This document shows positions 53,360-61,988 of a DNA stretch of 64,000 nucleotides, one piece after another. Position 1 is the stretch's first letter; every line of letters starts with the position of its first letter. The translations under genes were made by a program, and so were the position numbers. Source of the DNA: Salipiger profundus (lineage in GTDB: Bacteria; Pseudomonadota; Alphaproteobacteria; Rhodobacterales; Rhodobacteraceae); assembly GCF_001969385.1 (NCBI RefSeq), contig NZ_CP014796.1, positions 3,427,501 through 3,491,500 on the forward strand, written 5' to 3'. The notes under the pieces were generated by a model that was not told where the DNA came from, ran no database searches, and was given only the letters and a program-made list of their open reading frames with translations.

Positions 53360-54138
53360 CCGACAACGTCTTGACGCAGCGCCGTGGCGCGGTGCTTGAA
53401 GTCACCCTGAACCGGCCCAAGGCCAACGCCATCGACATGGCGACCTCGCGCCGCCTTGGCGAAATCTTCACCGAGTTCCGCGACGACCCCGAGCTGCGCG
53501 TGGCGATCCTAACCGCGCAGGGCGAGAAGTTCTTCTGCCCCGGCTGGGATCTCAAGGCCGCTGCCGAGGGTGAGGCAGCGGATGCCGACTACGGCGTCGG
53601 CGGCTTCGGCGGGCTTCAGGAGCTGCGTGGGCTCAACAAGCCGGTGATCGCCGCCGTCAACGGCATCGCCTGTGGCGGCGGGCTGGAACTGGCGCTTGGC
53701 GCGGACATCATCCTTGCCGCCGATCATGCCAACTTCGCGCTGCCCGAGATCAACTCGGGCACCGTGGCGGATGCGGCGACCATAAAGCTGCCAAAGCGCA
53801 TCCCCTACCACATCGCGATGGAGCTGCTCTTCACCGGGCGCTGGTTCGACGCGGAGGAGGCGCATCGCTGGGGTCTCGTGAACCGTATCCTGCCCGCCGC
53901 CGACCTGATGGCAGAGGCGCGCAAGATGGCCGATGATCTGGCCGCCGGGCCGCCGCTGGTCTTTGCCGCGATCAAGGAGATCGCCCGGGAGGCCGAGAAC
54001 ATGAAATTCCAGGACGCGCTGAACCGCATCAACGGCAGCCAGTTCGAAACCGTCGAGCGGCTTTACCGTTCGGAGGATCAGAAGGAAGGCGCGCGCGCCT
54101 TCGCAGAGAAACGCGACCCGGTCTGGACCGGCCGGTAA
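53356..54138 (+). CDS. caiD: Crotonobetainyl-CoA hydratase (carnitinyl-CoA dehydratase)
   Basis: A 260-residue crotonase-fold enzyme very like E. coli CaiD (261 residues) as I recall it: RPKANAID near the start, GWDLKAAAEGEAADADYG, the oxyanion segment GIACGGGLELALGADI, the acidic ALPEINSG and the C-terminal AFAEKRDPVWTGR. It hydrates crotonobetainyl-CoA to L-carnitinyl-CoA. This is the strongest single pointer to carnitine metabolism in the operon. ATGA overlap with the synthetase gene shows coupling. Confidence 0.9.
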   Translation: MTDNVLTQRRGAVLEVTLNRPKANAIDMATSRRLGEIFTEFRDDPELRVAILTAQGEKFFCPGWDLKAAAEGEAADADYGVGGFGGLQELRGLNKPVIAAVNGIACGGGLELALGADIILAADHANFALPEINSGTVADAATIKLPKRIPYHIAMELLFTGRWFDAEEAHRWGLVNRILPAADLMAEARKMADDLAAGPPLVFAAIKEIAREAENMKFQDALNRINGSQFETVERLYRSEDQKEGARAFAEKRDPVWTGR

Positions 54139-54148
54139 GGAGACGATC

Positions 54149-55069
54149 ATGCCTCTTGCTATGAACCGCAAACCCTTCATCACCGCCGCCATCACCGGGG
54201 CCGGTGCAACGCAGGACAAGAGCCGCCTGGTTCCGCGCTCGCCCGCCGAGATCGCCGAGGCCGCGATCGACGCCGCCAAGGCGGGGGCGGCCATCGTCCA
54301 TTGCCACGTGCGCGACCCCGAAACCGGTGCGCCCTGCCGCGACCGGGCGCTGTTCCGCGAGCTGACCGACCGCATCCGGTCGTCCGACACCGACGTGGTG
54401 CTGAACCTCACCGCCGGAACCGGGGGCGATCTTACCTTCGGCGACGTCGAGACGCCCATGCAGCTCGATGCGCCCAACACGGACATGATCGGCGCCACCG
54501 AGCGTATGGCCCATATCCGCGACTGCCTGCCCGAGATCTGCACCCTTGATTGCGGCTCGATGAACTTCGGCGACGGCACCTATGTCATGACCAACACCAC
54601 CTCGATGCTGCGCGCGATGGGCCGCCAGATGACCGAGCTTGGCGTGAAGCCCGAGATCGAGGCCTTCGACACCGGGCATCTGTGGTTTGCCAAGCAGCTG
54701 GTCGCCGAGGGCGTGCTGGACGATCCGGCACTGGTGCAGCTGTGCATGGGCATTCCTTGGGGCGCACCGAGCGACATGAACACTTTCATGGCGATGGTGA
54801 ACAACGTGCCGTCGAACTGGACGTGGTCGGCCTTTGCGCTGGGGCGCGAAGAGATGCCCTTCGTCGCGGCAGCGGCGCTTGCGGGCGGCAACGTACGGGT
54901 TGGCCTCGAGGACAATCTCTACCTCGAGCGCGGCGTCATGGCGACCAACGCGCAACTGGTCGAAAAGGCCGTGACGATCCTCGACGGCATGGGCGCTGCG
55001 CCCCTGACACCCGCCGAGGTCCGCGCGCAGCTGGGCCTCGTCAAGCAAGACATGCCGGTGGCCACATGA
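54149..55069 (+). CDS. BKACE-family beta-keto acid cleavage enzyme (dehydrocarnitine cleavage)
   Basis: A 306-residue Zn-dependent enzyme of the former DUF849 family. Zinc His pair is in IVHCHVRDPE, with further motifs LNLTAGTGGD, GSMNFGDGTYVMTN and NVRVGLEDNLYL. BKACE enzymes cleave a beta-keto acid with acetyl-CoA; paired with carnitine dehydrogenase the reaction is 3-dehydrocarnitine plus acetyl-CoA to betainyl-CoA plus acetoacetate. ATG 54149 follows AAGGAG; it overlaps the next start by ATGA. Confidence 0.88.
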   Translation: MPLAMNRKPFITAAITGAGATQDKSRLVPRSPAEIAEAAIDAAKAGAAIVHCHVRDPETGAPCRDRALFRELTDRIRSSDTDVVLNLTAGTGGDLTFGDVETPMQLDAPNTDMIGATERMAHIRDCLPEICTLDCGSMNFGDGTYVMTNTTSMLRAMGRQMTELGVKPEIEAFDTGHLWFAKQLVAEGVLDDPALVQLCMGIPWGAPSDMNTFMAMVNNVPSNWTWSAFALGREEMPFVAAAALAGGNVRVGLEDNLYLERGVMATNAQLVEKAVTILDGMGAAPLTPAEVRAQLGLVKQDMPVAT

Positions 55070-56499
55070 CCGACCGGGCGAAGACGGCCGCCATCATCGG
55101 CGGCGGTGTCATCGGTGGCGGCTGGGCGGCGCGCTTCGCGCTGAACGGCTGGAACGTGGCGGTGTTCGACCCGGACCCCGAGGCCACGCGCAAGGTCGGC
55201 GAGGTGCTGGACCGCGCCCGCGCTTCGCTGCCCGCGCTCTATGACCGGGCGCTGCCGCCCGAAGGCCGCGTCACCTTCTGCGAAACGCTGCCCGAGGCCG
55301 TGTCCGGTGCCGACTGGGTCCAGGAAAGCGTGTCGGAACGGCTGGCCCTCAAGCATGAGGTCTATGACCAGATCAGCGCCGTTCTGCCCGAAGGAGGCTT
55401 CATCGCCTCCTCGACCTCGGGCTTCAAGGCGTCGGACCTGGCTGCCGGCGGTGCGCCGGTGGTTGTGGTACATCCGTTCAACCCGGTCTACCTGCTGCCT
55501 CTGGTCGAGGTCTCCGGGGCCGCGGACCTGCGGGCCAAAGCGATCCCGGTGATGCGCGGCATCGGCATGCATCCTCTCGAGATGCAGACCGAAATCGACG
55601 CCTTCATCGGCAACCGCTTCCAGGAGGCCATGTGGCGCGAGGCGCTGTGGATGCTGAAGGACGGCATCGCCACCACGGCGCAGATCGACGACGCCATGCG
55701 CATGGGCTTTGGTCTGCGTCTGGCGCAAATGGGCCTGTTCGACACCTACCGGCTTGCCGGTGGCGAGGCGGGCATGGCCAGCTACATGGACCAGTTCGGC
55801 CCCTCGCTGCACTGGCCGTGGTCGCGGCTCACGGATGTGCCGGAGCTCGACGCCGCACTGGTCCAGCAGATCAGCGATCAGTCCGACGCCCAGTCCGGAC
55901 ATCTTGGCATCGCCGAGATGGAGACCCTGCGCGACGACAATCTCGTCGCGATCCTGCGCGGGCTGCGGCGGACCGGGTCCGGGGCGGGGGGCGTGATCCT
56001 CGGCCATGAGCAGACGCTGCCCGAGGGCGGCGAGATCGACGGCCTGCCCGTGACCCTGCGCCGGTCGGTGCCGGTGACATGGACCGACTACAACGGTCAC
56101 ATGAACGAAGCCGCCTACCTCGAGCTTGGCACATGGGCCACGGACGGGCTGATGCAGCTGGTCGGGGCCGATGCCGACTACGTCGCATCGGGCAAGAGCT
56201 TCTTCACCGTGGACACCCGCATCCGCTACCTCGACGAGGTGGCGCGGGGTGCGGTACTGACCGTGACGACGCAGGTGCTCGAAGGGGAGGGCAAGAAGAT
56301 GAAGCTCTTCCACCGGGTGCTGAAGGCGGACGGCACATTGGCCGCAACGCTCGAGACGCTGCTGCTGCACACCGACCTGACGACCCGCCGCGCCTGCGCG
56401 CCCGAGCCGGTGGTCGCATCGAGACTGGCAGAGCTTGCACAGGCGCACCAAGGGCGCGAGGCCGTGGGCGCCGGCGGCGCTGTCGGCCAGAGACATTGA
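55066..56499 (+). CDS. lcdH: L-carnitine dehydrogenase fused to betainyl-CoA thioesterase
   Basis: A 477-residue fusion. Residues about 1-315 are a 3-hydroxyacyl-CoA dehydrogenase-like NAD enzyme (AAIIGGGVIGGGWAARFALN, VVVVHPFNPVYLLPLVEV) oxidising L-carnitine to 3-dehydrocarnitine. Residues about 335-460 are a hotdog thioesterase (PVTWTDYNGHMNEAAYLELG) that should hydrolyse betainyl-CoA made by the neighbouring BKACE. The same fusion is known from rhizobial carnitine dehydrogenases. It thus carries out the steps just before and just after the BKACE reaction. Confidence 0.88.
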   Translation: MTDRAKTAAIIGGGVIGGGWAARFALNGWNVAVFDPDPEATRKVGEVLDRARASLPALYDRALPPEGRVTFCETLPEAVSGADWVQESVSERLALKHEVYDQISAVLPEGGFIASSTSGFKASDLAAGGAPVVVVHPFNPVYLLPLVEVSGAADLRAKAIPVMRGIGMHPLEMQTEIDAFIGNRFQEAMWREALWMLKDGIATTAQIDDAMRMGFGLRLAQMGLFDTYRLAGGEAGMASYMDQFGPSLHWPWSRLTDVPELDAALVQQISDQSDAQSGHLGIAEMETLRDDNLVAILRGLRRTGSGAGGVILGHEQTLPEGGEIDGLPVTLRRSVPVTWTDYNGHMNEAAYLELGTWATDGLMQLVGADADYVASGKSFFTVDTRIRYLDEVARGAVLTVTTQVLEGEGKKMKLFHRVLKADGTLAATLETLLLHTDLTTRRACAPEPVVASRLAELAQAHQGREAVGAGGAVGQRH

Positions 56500-56514
56500 G
56501 AACAGGAGATCCGG

Positions 56515-57249
56515 ATGACGCCTGCAGAACAGACAACCCGTGAACAGCTGGCGGCCTGCTACCGGCTGGCGGCCATGCACCGCTTTACCGATCTCATCTA
56601 CACCCACATCACCGCGCGGGTGCCGGGAAGCGAAGATCACTTCCTCATCAACCCCTACGGCTGGCGCTGGGAAGAGATCACCGCCTCGTCGCTGGTCAAG
56701 ATCGACACCGATGGCAACAAGGTGGACGACAGCCCGCACCGGGTGAATCCGGCGGGCTTCACCATCCATTCCGCCGTTCACATGCACCGCCACGATGCCG
56801 CGTGGATCATGCACACCCACACCCGTGCGGGCGTGGCCGTATCCTGCATGGAAGAGGGGCTGTTGCCGCTCAACCAGATCTCGCTGCAGTTCCACAACCG
56901 CGTCGCCTACCATGATTTCGAGGGCATCGCGCTCGACCTCGAGGAACGCGACCGCATCGTGGCCGATTTCGGGGATCAGCCGGTGATGATCCTGCGCAAT
57001 CACGGGCTTATTGCCACGGGGCGCTCGGCGGCCGAGATGTTCTCGAACATGTTCTACCTCGAGCGCGCCTGCGAGATTCAGGTCGCGGCGACCTCGACGG
57101 GCCTGCCGCTGCGCCCGGTTGCCGAGGACATCGCCGCGCGGGTGCATGGGCAATACGTTCAGATGAACGAGGAAGACGGCGACCTTGCGCTGGAATGGGA
57201 CGCGCACCTGCGTTCCATCGAAGGGCTGGGCACCGACTACCGTGGCTGA
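56515..57249 (+). CDS. Class II aldolase/adducin-family protein
   Basis: A 244-residue member, only distantly like the one at 44261-44995. Metal His residues are in WIMHTHTRAGVAV and ILRNHGLIATG. AGGAG lies before ATG 56515, 15 bp after the carnitine dehydrogenase gene, so it is the last gene of the operon. Its substrate is unknown. Its retention at the end of a carnitine gene set argues for a real role in breakdown of a related compound. Confidence 0.8.
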   Translation: MTPAEQTTREQLAACYRLAAMHRFTDLIYTHITARVPGSEDHFLINPYGWRWEEITASSLVKIDTDGNKVDDSPHRVNPAGFTIHSAVHMHRHDAAWIMHTHTRAGVAVSCMEEGLLPLNQISLQFHNRVAYHDFEGIALDLEERDRIVADFGDQPVMILRNHGLIATGRSAAEMFSNMFYLERACEIQVAATSTGLPLRPVAEDIAARVHGQYVQMNEEDGDLALEWDAHLRSIEGLGTDYRG

Positions 57250-57253
57250 GCCG

Positions 57254-57284
57254 TCCGGGCGCGGGTCAATACCCCGTGCCCGGA
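57254..57284. terminator. Bidirectional terminator at the end of the catabolic operon
   Basis: TCCGGGC and GCCCGGA arms (57254-57260, 57278-57284) extend inward by further G-C pairs to a TCAATA-centred loop. It lies between convergent genes and overlaps the end of the dehydrogenase pseudogene. Confidence 0.55.
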
Positions 57285-58220
57285 TCGACCTCGAAGCTCA
57301 GGGGCTGCCCGTCGCGCAGTTCCTGCACAGATTGCACGAGCTGCGCGGCCACGGCGTGCGGGGTCGCCCCGCTTGCCACGTGCGGCGTGATGCGCAGCTT
57401 CGGATGCTGCCAGTAGGGGTGATCCGCAGGCAGAGGTTCCTGCCGCAGTACGTCGAAGCTGGCCCCGGCAAGGTGGCCTTCGTCGATCAGGGCCATGAGG
57501 TCTTCCTCTACCAGGTGCTCGCCCCGGCCCATCTGGATCAGCCCGCCGCCCCGCCGCATGCGCTCCAGAAGTTCCCGGTTCAGCACGTCCCGGATCTGTG
57601 CGGTGATGGGGAGGACGTTGATGACATAGTCCGCGCCTGGGTCGCGGCGCCGAGGCTGCCGTCCCCTGTGCGTAACGTACCCCCCGGCAGAGGGTCCGCC
57701 GGGGGGGGGGCGCACGGCCACGGTGAGGTCGACGCCCAGCGTCGCCATGGTCTGCGCGATGGCCCGCCCCATGCTGCCTCCCAAGGATCGCGACGCGGAT
57801 CGCGGAGGGGCTGCGCAGTGGCACGTCCTGCCACAGGCCATCCTTGGCATTGCGCGCCATGACGTCGAACTGCCGCTCCACATGCATGAGTTCATGGGTG
57901 GCGAAGCCGGCCATCTGCAGCGCCTGTTCGGGATCGCGCACACGGCAGACCGGGACCCCGTACGGGCGCCCCGGATGCGCCAGAAGCCGATCAACCCCGG
58001 CGCTCACTGCCATGATGAGTTTCAGGTTGGGATAAGCGGTAAAATCCCGTGGACCCGGCTGCCAGCAGAGCGCGACCTCGACGGCCTCGGGTTCGGTGAC
58101 CCGGTCGGGCGTGCGCATCTCGATCAATGGGTCAGGATGGGCCGCAAACGCAGGGCCGTAGTCCCGCGCGAGGTCATGCGTGGCGGACAGGTAGACACCT
58201 TGAGCAACATTCTGATCCAT
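57266..58220 (-). pseudogene. D-isomer-specific 2-hydroxyacid dehydrogenase, frameshifted
   Basis: The N-terminus starts at ATG 58220 after AAGGAG and stays in one frame to VAILG (near 57787). A missing G there, in what should be GGSMGRAIA, shifts frame; the NAD domain continues with GSMGRAIAQTMATLGVDLTV. A run of ten G (57701-57710) and a second G/C run disrupt the frame again before ADYVINVLPITAQIRDVLN and the C-terminal catalytic part (ITPHVASG, stop at 57266). All breaks are at G/C homopolymers, so sequencing error cannot be excluded. If intact it would reduce 2-keto acids with NAD(P)H. Confidence 0.75.
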
Positions 58221-58393
58221 AGAGACATTCTCCTTCTGGCCCTTGGCGGAGTTATCGGCTGGAGAGCCTCCCGGTTCAACCACGTGCCTGTGGGCGAGGC
58301 GGTGCAGCCCGGCGGTCAATGGAGCAGAATGGAGGTCCCCAAAATCGGGACACCGGGCTAAGCTTGCCGCCAACGAGTACAAGGACCGACAGT

Positions 58394-58625
58394 GTGGCCG
58401 GCAAACGGAAGAACTACAGCGCCAAGTTCAAGGCGAAGGTGGCGCTGGAGGTGATCAGGGGGCGAGATGACGGTCGCCGGGCTGGTGGCGAAACCCGGCG
58501 TGCATTAGACGGTGATCAACACCTGGAAACGCCAGGGGATCGAGGGGACGACCGGGCTGTTCTCGGGCGAGGCCGAGTCGAAGGACGCCGAGAAGGAGGG
58601 CGAAATCGAGAAGCTTCATCCCTAG
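58394..58625 (+). pseudogene. IS3-family OrfA fragment
   Basis: GTG 58394 begins AGKRKNYSAKFKAKVALEVI, the helix-turn-helix start of IS3 OrfA. A +1 shift in the G-run near 58460 leads to EMTVAGLVAKPGVH, then a TAG at 58506-58508 replaces a Gln codon, followed by TVINTWKRQGIEGTTGLFSG and a stop at 58623. OrfB is absent. It is a dead remnant; the sequence just upstream (58320-58370) may hold its left end. Confidence 0.8.
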
Positions 58626-59178
58626 CAGACCTCCGACGGTCGCGTGGGTTTGCAAGCGCGGCGAACGACAGGTTCGACGGGCTGCGCTGCAGAATTCTGA
58701 TCCAGGGCTGAAGTTCGGCTCTGCGCCGTCACTGCCCACCGCGTTGTGCAGGGGCCTGCCGCGCCACCGCAGGTCTGCTTCGAGCCTCGACTGACCGCCG
58801 CGCCGGACATTGGCCCGAGAAGAGACGCTGCGGTGGAGCTTTCCCGAACCCGACATCCACGGCTGCTTGCAACGGAGCCAGTTGAGCCAAGATCAAACGC
58901 ATTAATGGCGTATGAAGCATCAATCACAGCTTTGCATCTCTGCCGAATATGGCCGTTGCGATGTCCTGAGGCACTCTGGGCGCGAAACGGCCATGGGCTG
59001 CGGTAGCGGTCGGAGGGGAGAAGCGCAGGAAGTGTCGTGCAGCGTCAAGCCCTGCGCGCTCCGCATCGCGCATCTGGCGCACCGATTTCGGATCGACCGG
59101 CGCGCCAGATGCGTCGCACCCGCAAGTGACTATTCTGCAATCACTCTTCAAACGCCTGACGCGCCGCACTGACAGCGT
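58626..59178. other. Gene-free junction DNA between IS3 and integrase remnants
   Basis: No intact gene is visible. On the minus strand a frame from 59169 to 58924 continues the reading frame of the integrase fragment after its stop, so it may be more of the same decayed integrase, but I see no catalytic motif. The rest appears to be debris. Confidence 0.45.
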
Positions 59179-59394
59179 TCACTTGGCCTGGGCGGGGGTC
59201 AGCCTTCCATCAGTGATTGCATCCAGCATCCGGTCGCACTCGTAGTTCAATCTGCGTGCGATGATACATGCGATCGACCGGTCCGTGGTGCGTAGAGACA
59301 GCTGCCAATGTCGGGTTTTTGTGGAAAACTCAGGCACACGCCGACGCCAGCTCCAGGTGGAGCCGCGTTGCAGGAGGTAAGGGGTGGTCGCCAA
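59179..59394 (-). pseudogene. DUF6538 phage integrase N-terminal fragment
   Basis: A 71-residue frame with ATPYLLQRGSTWSWRRRVPE-like wording (cited as YLLQRGSTWSWRRRVP), then LSLRTTDRSIACIIARRLN, which matches the DUF6538 N-terminal domain of tyrosine integrases. The core-binding and catalytic domains are missing after a TGA. It reads away from tRNA-Asn and begins 125 bp from the tRNA 3' end, the usual place for an island integrase, so it marks a former integration event. Confidence 0.65.
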
Positions 59395-59518
59395 GATGCG
59401 GCCTCCAGAATTGGAGACGAGCGACCCGCATTTCAGGAACTTGTGCTACAGTGCTGTGTGACACTGTACTTGCCAAATTCAGCCTATGCCTTGATTGTCA
59501 AGGGTTTAGTAGGTGAAT

Positions 59519-59593
59519 TGGCTCCGGCGGTAGGGATCGAACCTACGACCAATTGATTAACAGTCAACTGCTCTACCGCTGAGCTACGCCGGA
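59519..59593 (-). tRNA. tRNA-Asn (GTT)
   Basis: A 75-nt cloverleaf read on the minus strand: acceptor TCCGGCG pairs with CGCCGGA, D-arm GCTC/GAGC, anticodon loop CTGTTAA with anticodon GTT, T-loop TTCGATC, discriminator G and encoded CCA. tRNA genes are common integration sites, and the integrase remnant lies just beyond its 3' end. Confidence 0.97.
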
Positions 59594-59673
59594 ACATGCG
59601 GGGCGTATAGCAATCAGGATTCACCCCGTCCAGAGGGTTTTGTCAAAAAATTGCAGCTTTTCTCAAGTTGCCG

Positions 59674-60588
59674 TTAAGTCACTTGAAAGATGGCGTTTTC
59701 TGTAAGTCCTGCGGGCGCGGTGACGCGACCTTCACGAGCCATGTGCAGCAGGTGGGACAGCACGTTGCGGGTCGCCGCGGGCAGGAGGGCGGGGGGCGTG
59801 TCGGTGTAGATACGCGCGGCGAGCGTTGCCGCGTCGGCGGCGCCATCTTCAAGTGCGGCGAGGATCTGTGCCTCCCGGTTCAGGCGGTGCACGCGGAGTT
59901 CCGCGATGCGCGCGCCAGGGGTCTCGATCGGGGCGCCGTGGCCGGGATGCAGCACAGACCAAGAGCGCGCGGCGATGCGGTCGAGCGAGGCCATGAAATC
60001 CGTCAGGTCGCCGTCGGGCGGCGAGACGAGAGAGCTCGCCCAGCCCATCACGAGATCCCCGGAGAACAGGGCGTCGCCCCAGGCGAAACTCAGGTGGTTG
60101 CCGAAATGGCCCGGCGTGTGCAGGGCCTCGATCTGCCATCCGTCGCCGGTCACGCAGTCCTTGTCGCGCAGGCAGACGTCCGGCGCGAACCCGGCATCCA
60201 CGCCTTCGCCGCCACCGAGCAGACCGTCGCGCGCGAGCTTGCGCATGACCCCGGAGCGGCCGGCGCCTGCGTCGCCGAAGGCATGGACCTGCGCACCAGT
60301 CGCCTGAGCGAGCGGCCGGGCGAGCGGCGAATGGTCCAGATGCGCGTGCGTCACGAGAACATGCGTGATCCGCTGGCCCGGCGTCAGCGCGGAGAGGATC
60401 GCGTCGAGATGCCCAAGATCATCCGGACCCGGGTCGATCACCGCCAGCCCGCGTGTGCCCAGGAGATAGGTGTTGGTGCCGCGGAAGGTCATCGGCGAAG
60501 GGTTCGGCGCAACGATGCGGCGCAGGTCGGGGGCCAGCGTTTCGGCCTCTCCCGGGCGGGGGCGAAAATCCGGTTGCGGGTCCTGCAT
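59674..60588 (-). CDS. MBL-fold metallo-hydrolase
   Basis: A 304-residue metallo-beta-lactamase-fold protein. The metal motif is VTHAHLDHSPLA, followed by HTPGHFGNHLSF, FSGDLVMGW and HPGHGAP. Glyoxalase II-like and LACTB2-like hydrolases share this layout; a C-terminal winged-helix extension (about 235-304) with ATRNVLSHLLHMAREGRV supports the LACTB2-like group. ATG 60588 gives the expected length; the gene is divergent from the histidine kinase by 45 bp. Confidence 0.88.
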   Translation of the reverse strand: MQDPQPDFRPRPGEAETLAPDLRRIVAPNPSPMTFRGTNTYLLGTRGLAVIDPGPDDLGHLDAILSALTPGQRITHVLVTHAHLDHSPLARPLAQATGAQVHAFGDAGAGRSGVMRKLARDGLLGGGEGVDAGFAPDVCLRDKDCVTGDGWQIEALHTPGHFGNHLSFAWGDALFSGDLVMGWASSLVSPPDGDLTDFMASLDRIAARSWSVLHPGHGAPIETPGARIAELRVHRLNREAQILAALEDGAADAATLAARIYTDTPPALLPAATRNVLSHLLHMAREGRVTAPAGLTENAIFQVT

Positions 60589-60633
60589 GTTTCGGGCCTT
60601 TCTGGACAACGTCTTAGCCAGAGGTAGCGCAAC

Positions 60634-61911
60634 ATGTTCCAGTGGCTCAAACGCTATATGCCGCGCGGGCTCTACGGGCGCGCCGCGCTGATCCTGATCC
60701 TGCCGGTGGTCACCCTGCAGCTCGTGGTCTCGGTGGTCTTCGTGCAGCGCCATTTCGAGGACGTCTCGAGCCAGATGAGTCGCGAGATGGCGCGCGAGGT
60801 CAACCTCGCGCTGTCGCAGCCGGTGCTGGCGCCGGCGCTCGAGATCGAGTTGTCAGACCCGTCGAAGATGACCCCCGGCGCCGCGGACAGCCGGCGCTGG
60901 TACGATTTTTCGGGGCTCGTGGTGACGCGGACGCTGCGGCGCCACATCCCCGGGCTGGAGCAGGTCGCGTTGCCCGACGATTACGATGTCCGGCTTCTTG
61001 TGCGCCGGGCCGACGGCCTGCGCGAGGTTCGTTTTGCACGCAGCCGTGCTTCGCCGACGAATGCGCACCAGCTGTTCGTGAACATGATGATCTTCGGCGT
61101 GGTGATGACGCTGATCGCCTTTCTCTACCTGCGCAACCAGCTGCGTCCCATCACGAGGCTCGCCGAGGCGGCGGAAGCCTTCGGGCGTGGGCGCCATGTT
61201 CCCTATTCGCCGTCGGGCGCGGTCGAGGTGCGCGCGGCGGGCAATGCCTTTCTCGACATGCGGAACCGGATCGAACGGCAGATCGAGCAGCGCACGATGA
61301 TGCTGTCGGGCGTGAGCCATGATCTGCGCACGCCGTTGACGCGTTTGCGCCTGAGCCTGTCGATGCTCGACGACGAGGACCGCGTACCGATGGAGCGCGA
61401 CGTCGACGACATGCAGCAGCTCATCGACGCCTTTCTCGACTTCGCGCGCAGTGACAGCCAGGCGGGGCAGGCGGAGCCGACCGATGCGCTCGATCTTGTC
61501 CGCACGGTAGTGGAGGATGCGCAGCGCTCGGGGCGCCCGGTGACACTCGGAGAATGCGCGGGCGAGGGCGAGGTGGCGCTACGGCCAGCGGCGATGCGGA
61601 GGGCGGTCGAGAACCTCGTCGGCAACGCCGTGCGCTACGGCACGCGCTGCGAGGTGTCGGTGCGGCTTTCCGAGCGTAGCCTGCGCATCCGGGTTGAGGA
61701 CGACGGCCCCGGCATCCCGCCAGAGCAGCGCGAGGATGCGCTGAAGCCCTTCGTTCGGCTCGATCCCTCGCGCAACCAGGACAAGGGGTCGGGCGTGGGG
61801 CTGGGGCTCGCCATCGCGGCCGACATCGCGCGCGCGCACGGCGGTGTCCTGCGGCTGGGCGAGAGCGATACGCTTGGCGGTCTGCGCGCCGACATCGTCA
61901 TCGCCCGGTGA
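60634..61911 (+). CDS. EnvZ-like two-component sensor histidine kinase
   Basis: A 425-residue membrane kinase. Two membrane helices (about residues 17-37 and 147-168) flank a periplasmic sensor. HAMP follows (NQLRPITRLAEAAEAFGRGR), then HisKA with phospho-His in LSGVSHDLRTPLTRLRLSL and HATPase motifs NLVGNAVRYG, DDGPGIPPE and GSGVGLGLAIA. The layout is that of EnvZ. No response-regulator gene is adjacent in the window. Confidence 0.9.
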   Translation: MFQWLKRYMPRGLYGRAALILILPVVTLQLVVSVVFVQRHFEDVSSQMSREMAREVNLALSQPVLAPALEIELSDPSKMTPGAADSRRWYDFSGLVVTRTLRRHIPGLEQVALPDDYDVRLLVRRADGLREVRFARSRASPTNAHQLFVNMMIFGVVMTLIAFLYLRNQLRPITRLAEAAEAFGRGRHVPYSPSGAVEVRAAGNAFLDMRNRIERQIEQRTMMLSGVSHDLRTPLTRLRLSLSMLDDEDRVPMERDVDDMQQLIDAFLDFARSDSQAGQAEPTDALDLVRTVVEDAQRSGRPVTLGECAGEGEVALRPAAMRRAVENLVGNAVRYGTRCEVSVRLSERSLRIRVEDDGPGIPPEQREDALKPFVRLDPSRNQDKGSGVGLGLAIAADIARAHGGVLRLGESDTLGGLRADIVIAR

Positions 61912-61988
61912 CAGGACAGGGGGGACGGCGCGGTTCCGCCGTACCACCCGACGCATGAAGACCCCGGGGGAGATCCCCTCCCGCGGAT

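Noticed and set aside
54919..57207. 762-residue minus-strand open frame
   Set aside because: It is antisense to carnitine dehydrogenase and the aldolase, and shows His/Val/Gly-rich shadow composition with no domain.
57701..57710. G10 tract as a phase-variation switch
   Set aside because: Changing one run cannot restore the gene, because other breaks exist at 57787 and between the G10 run and the catalytic part. Sequencing error or decay is simpler.
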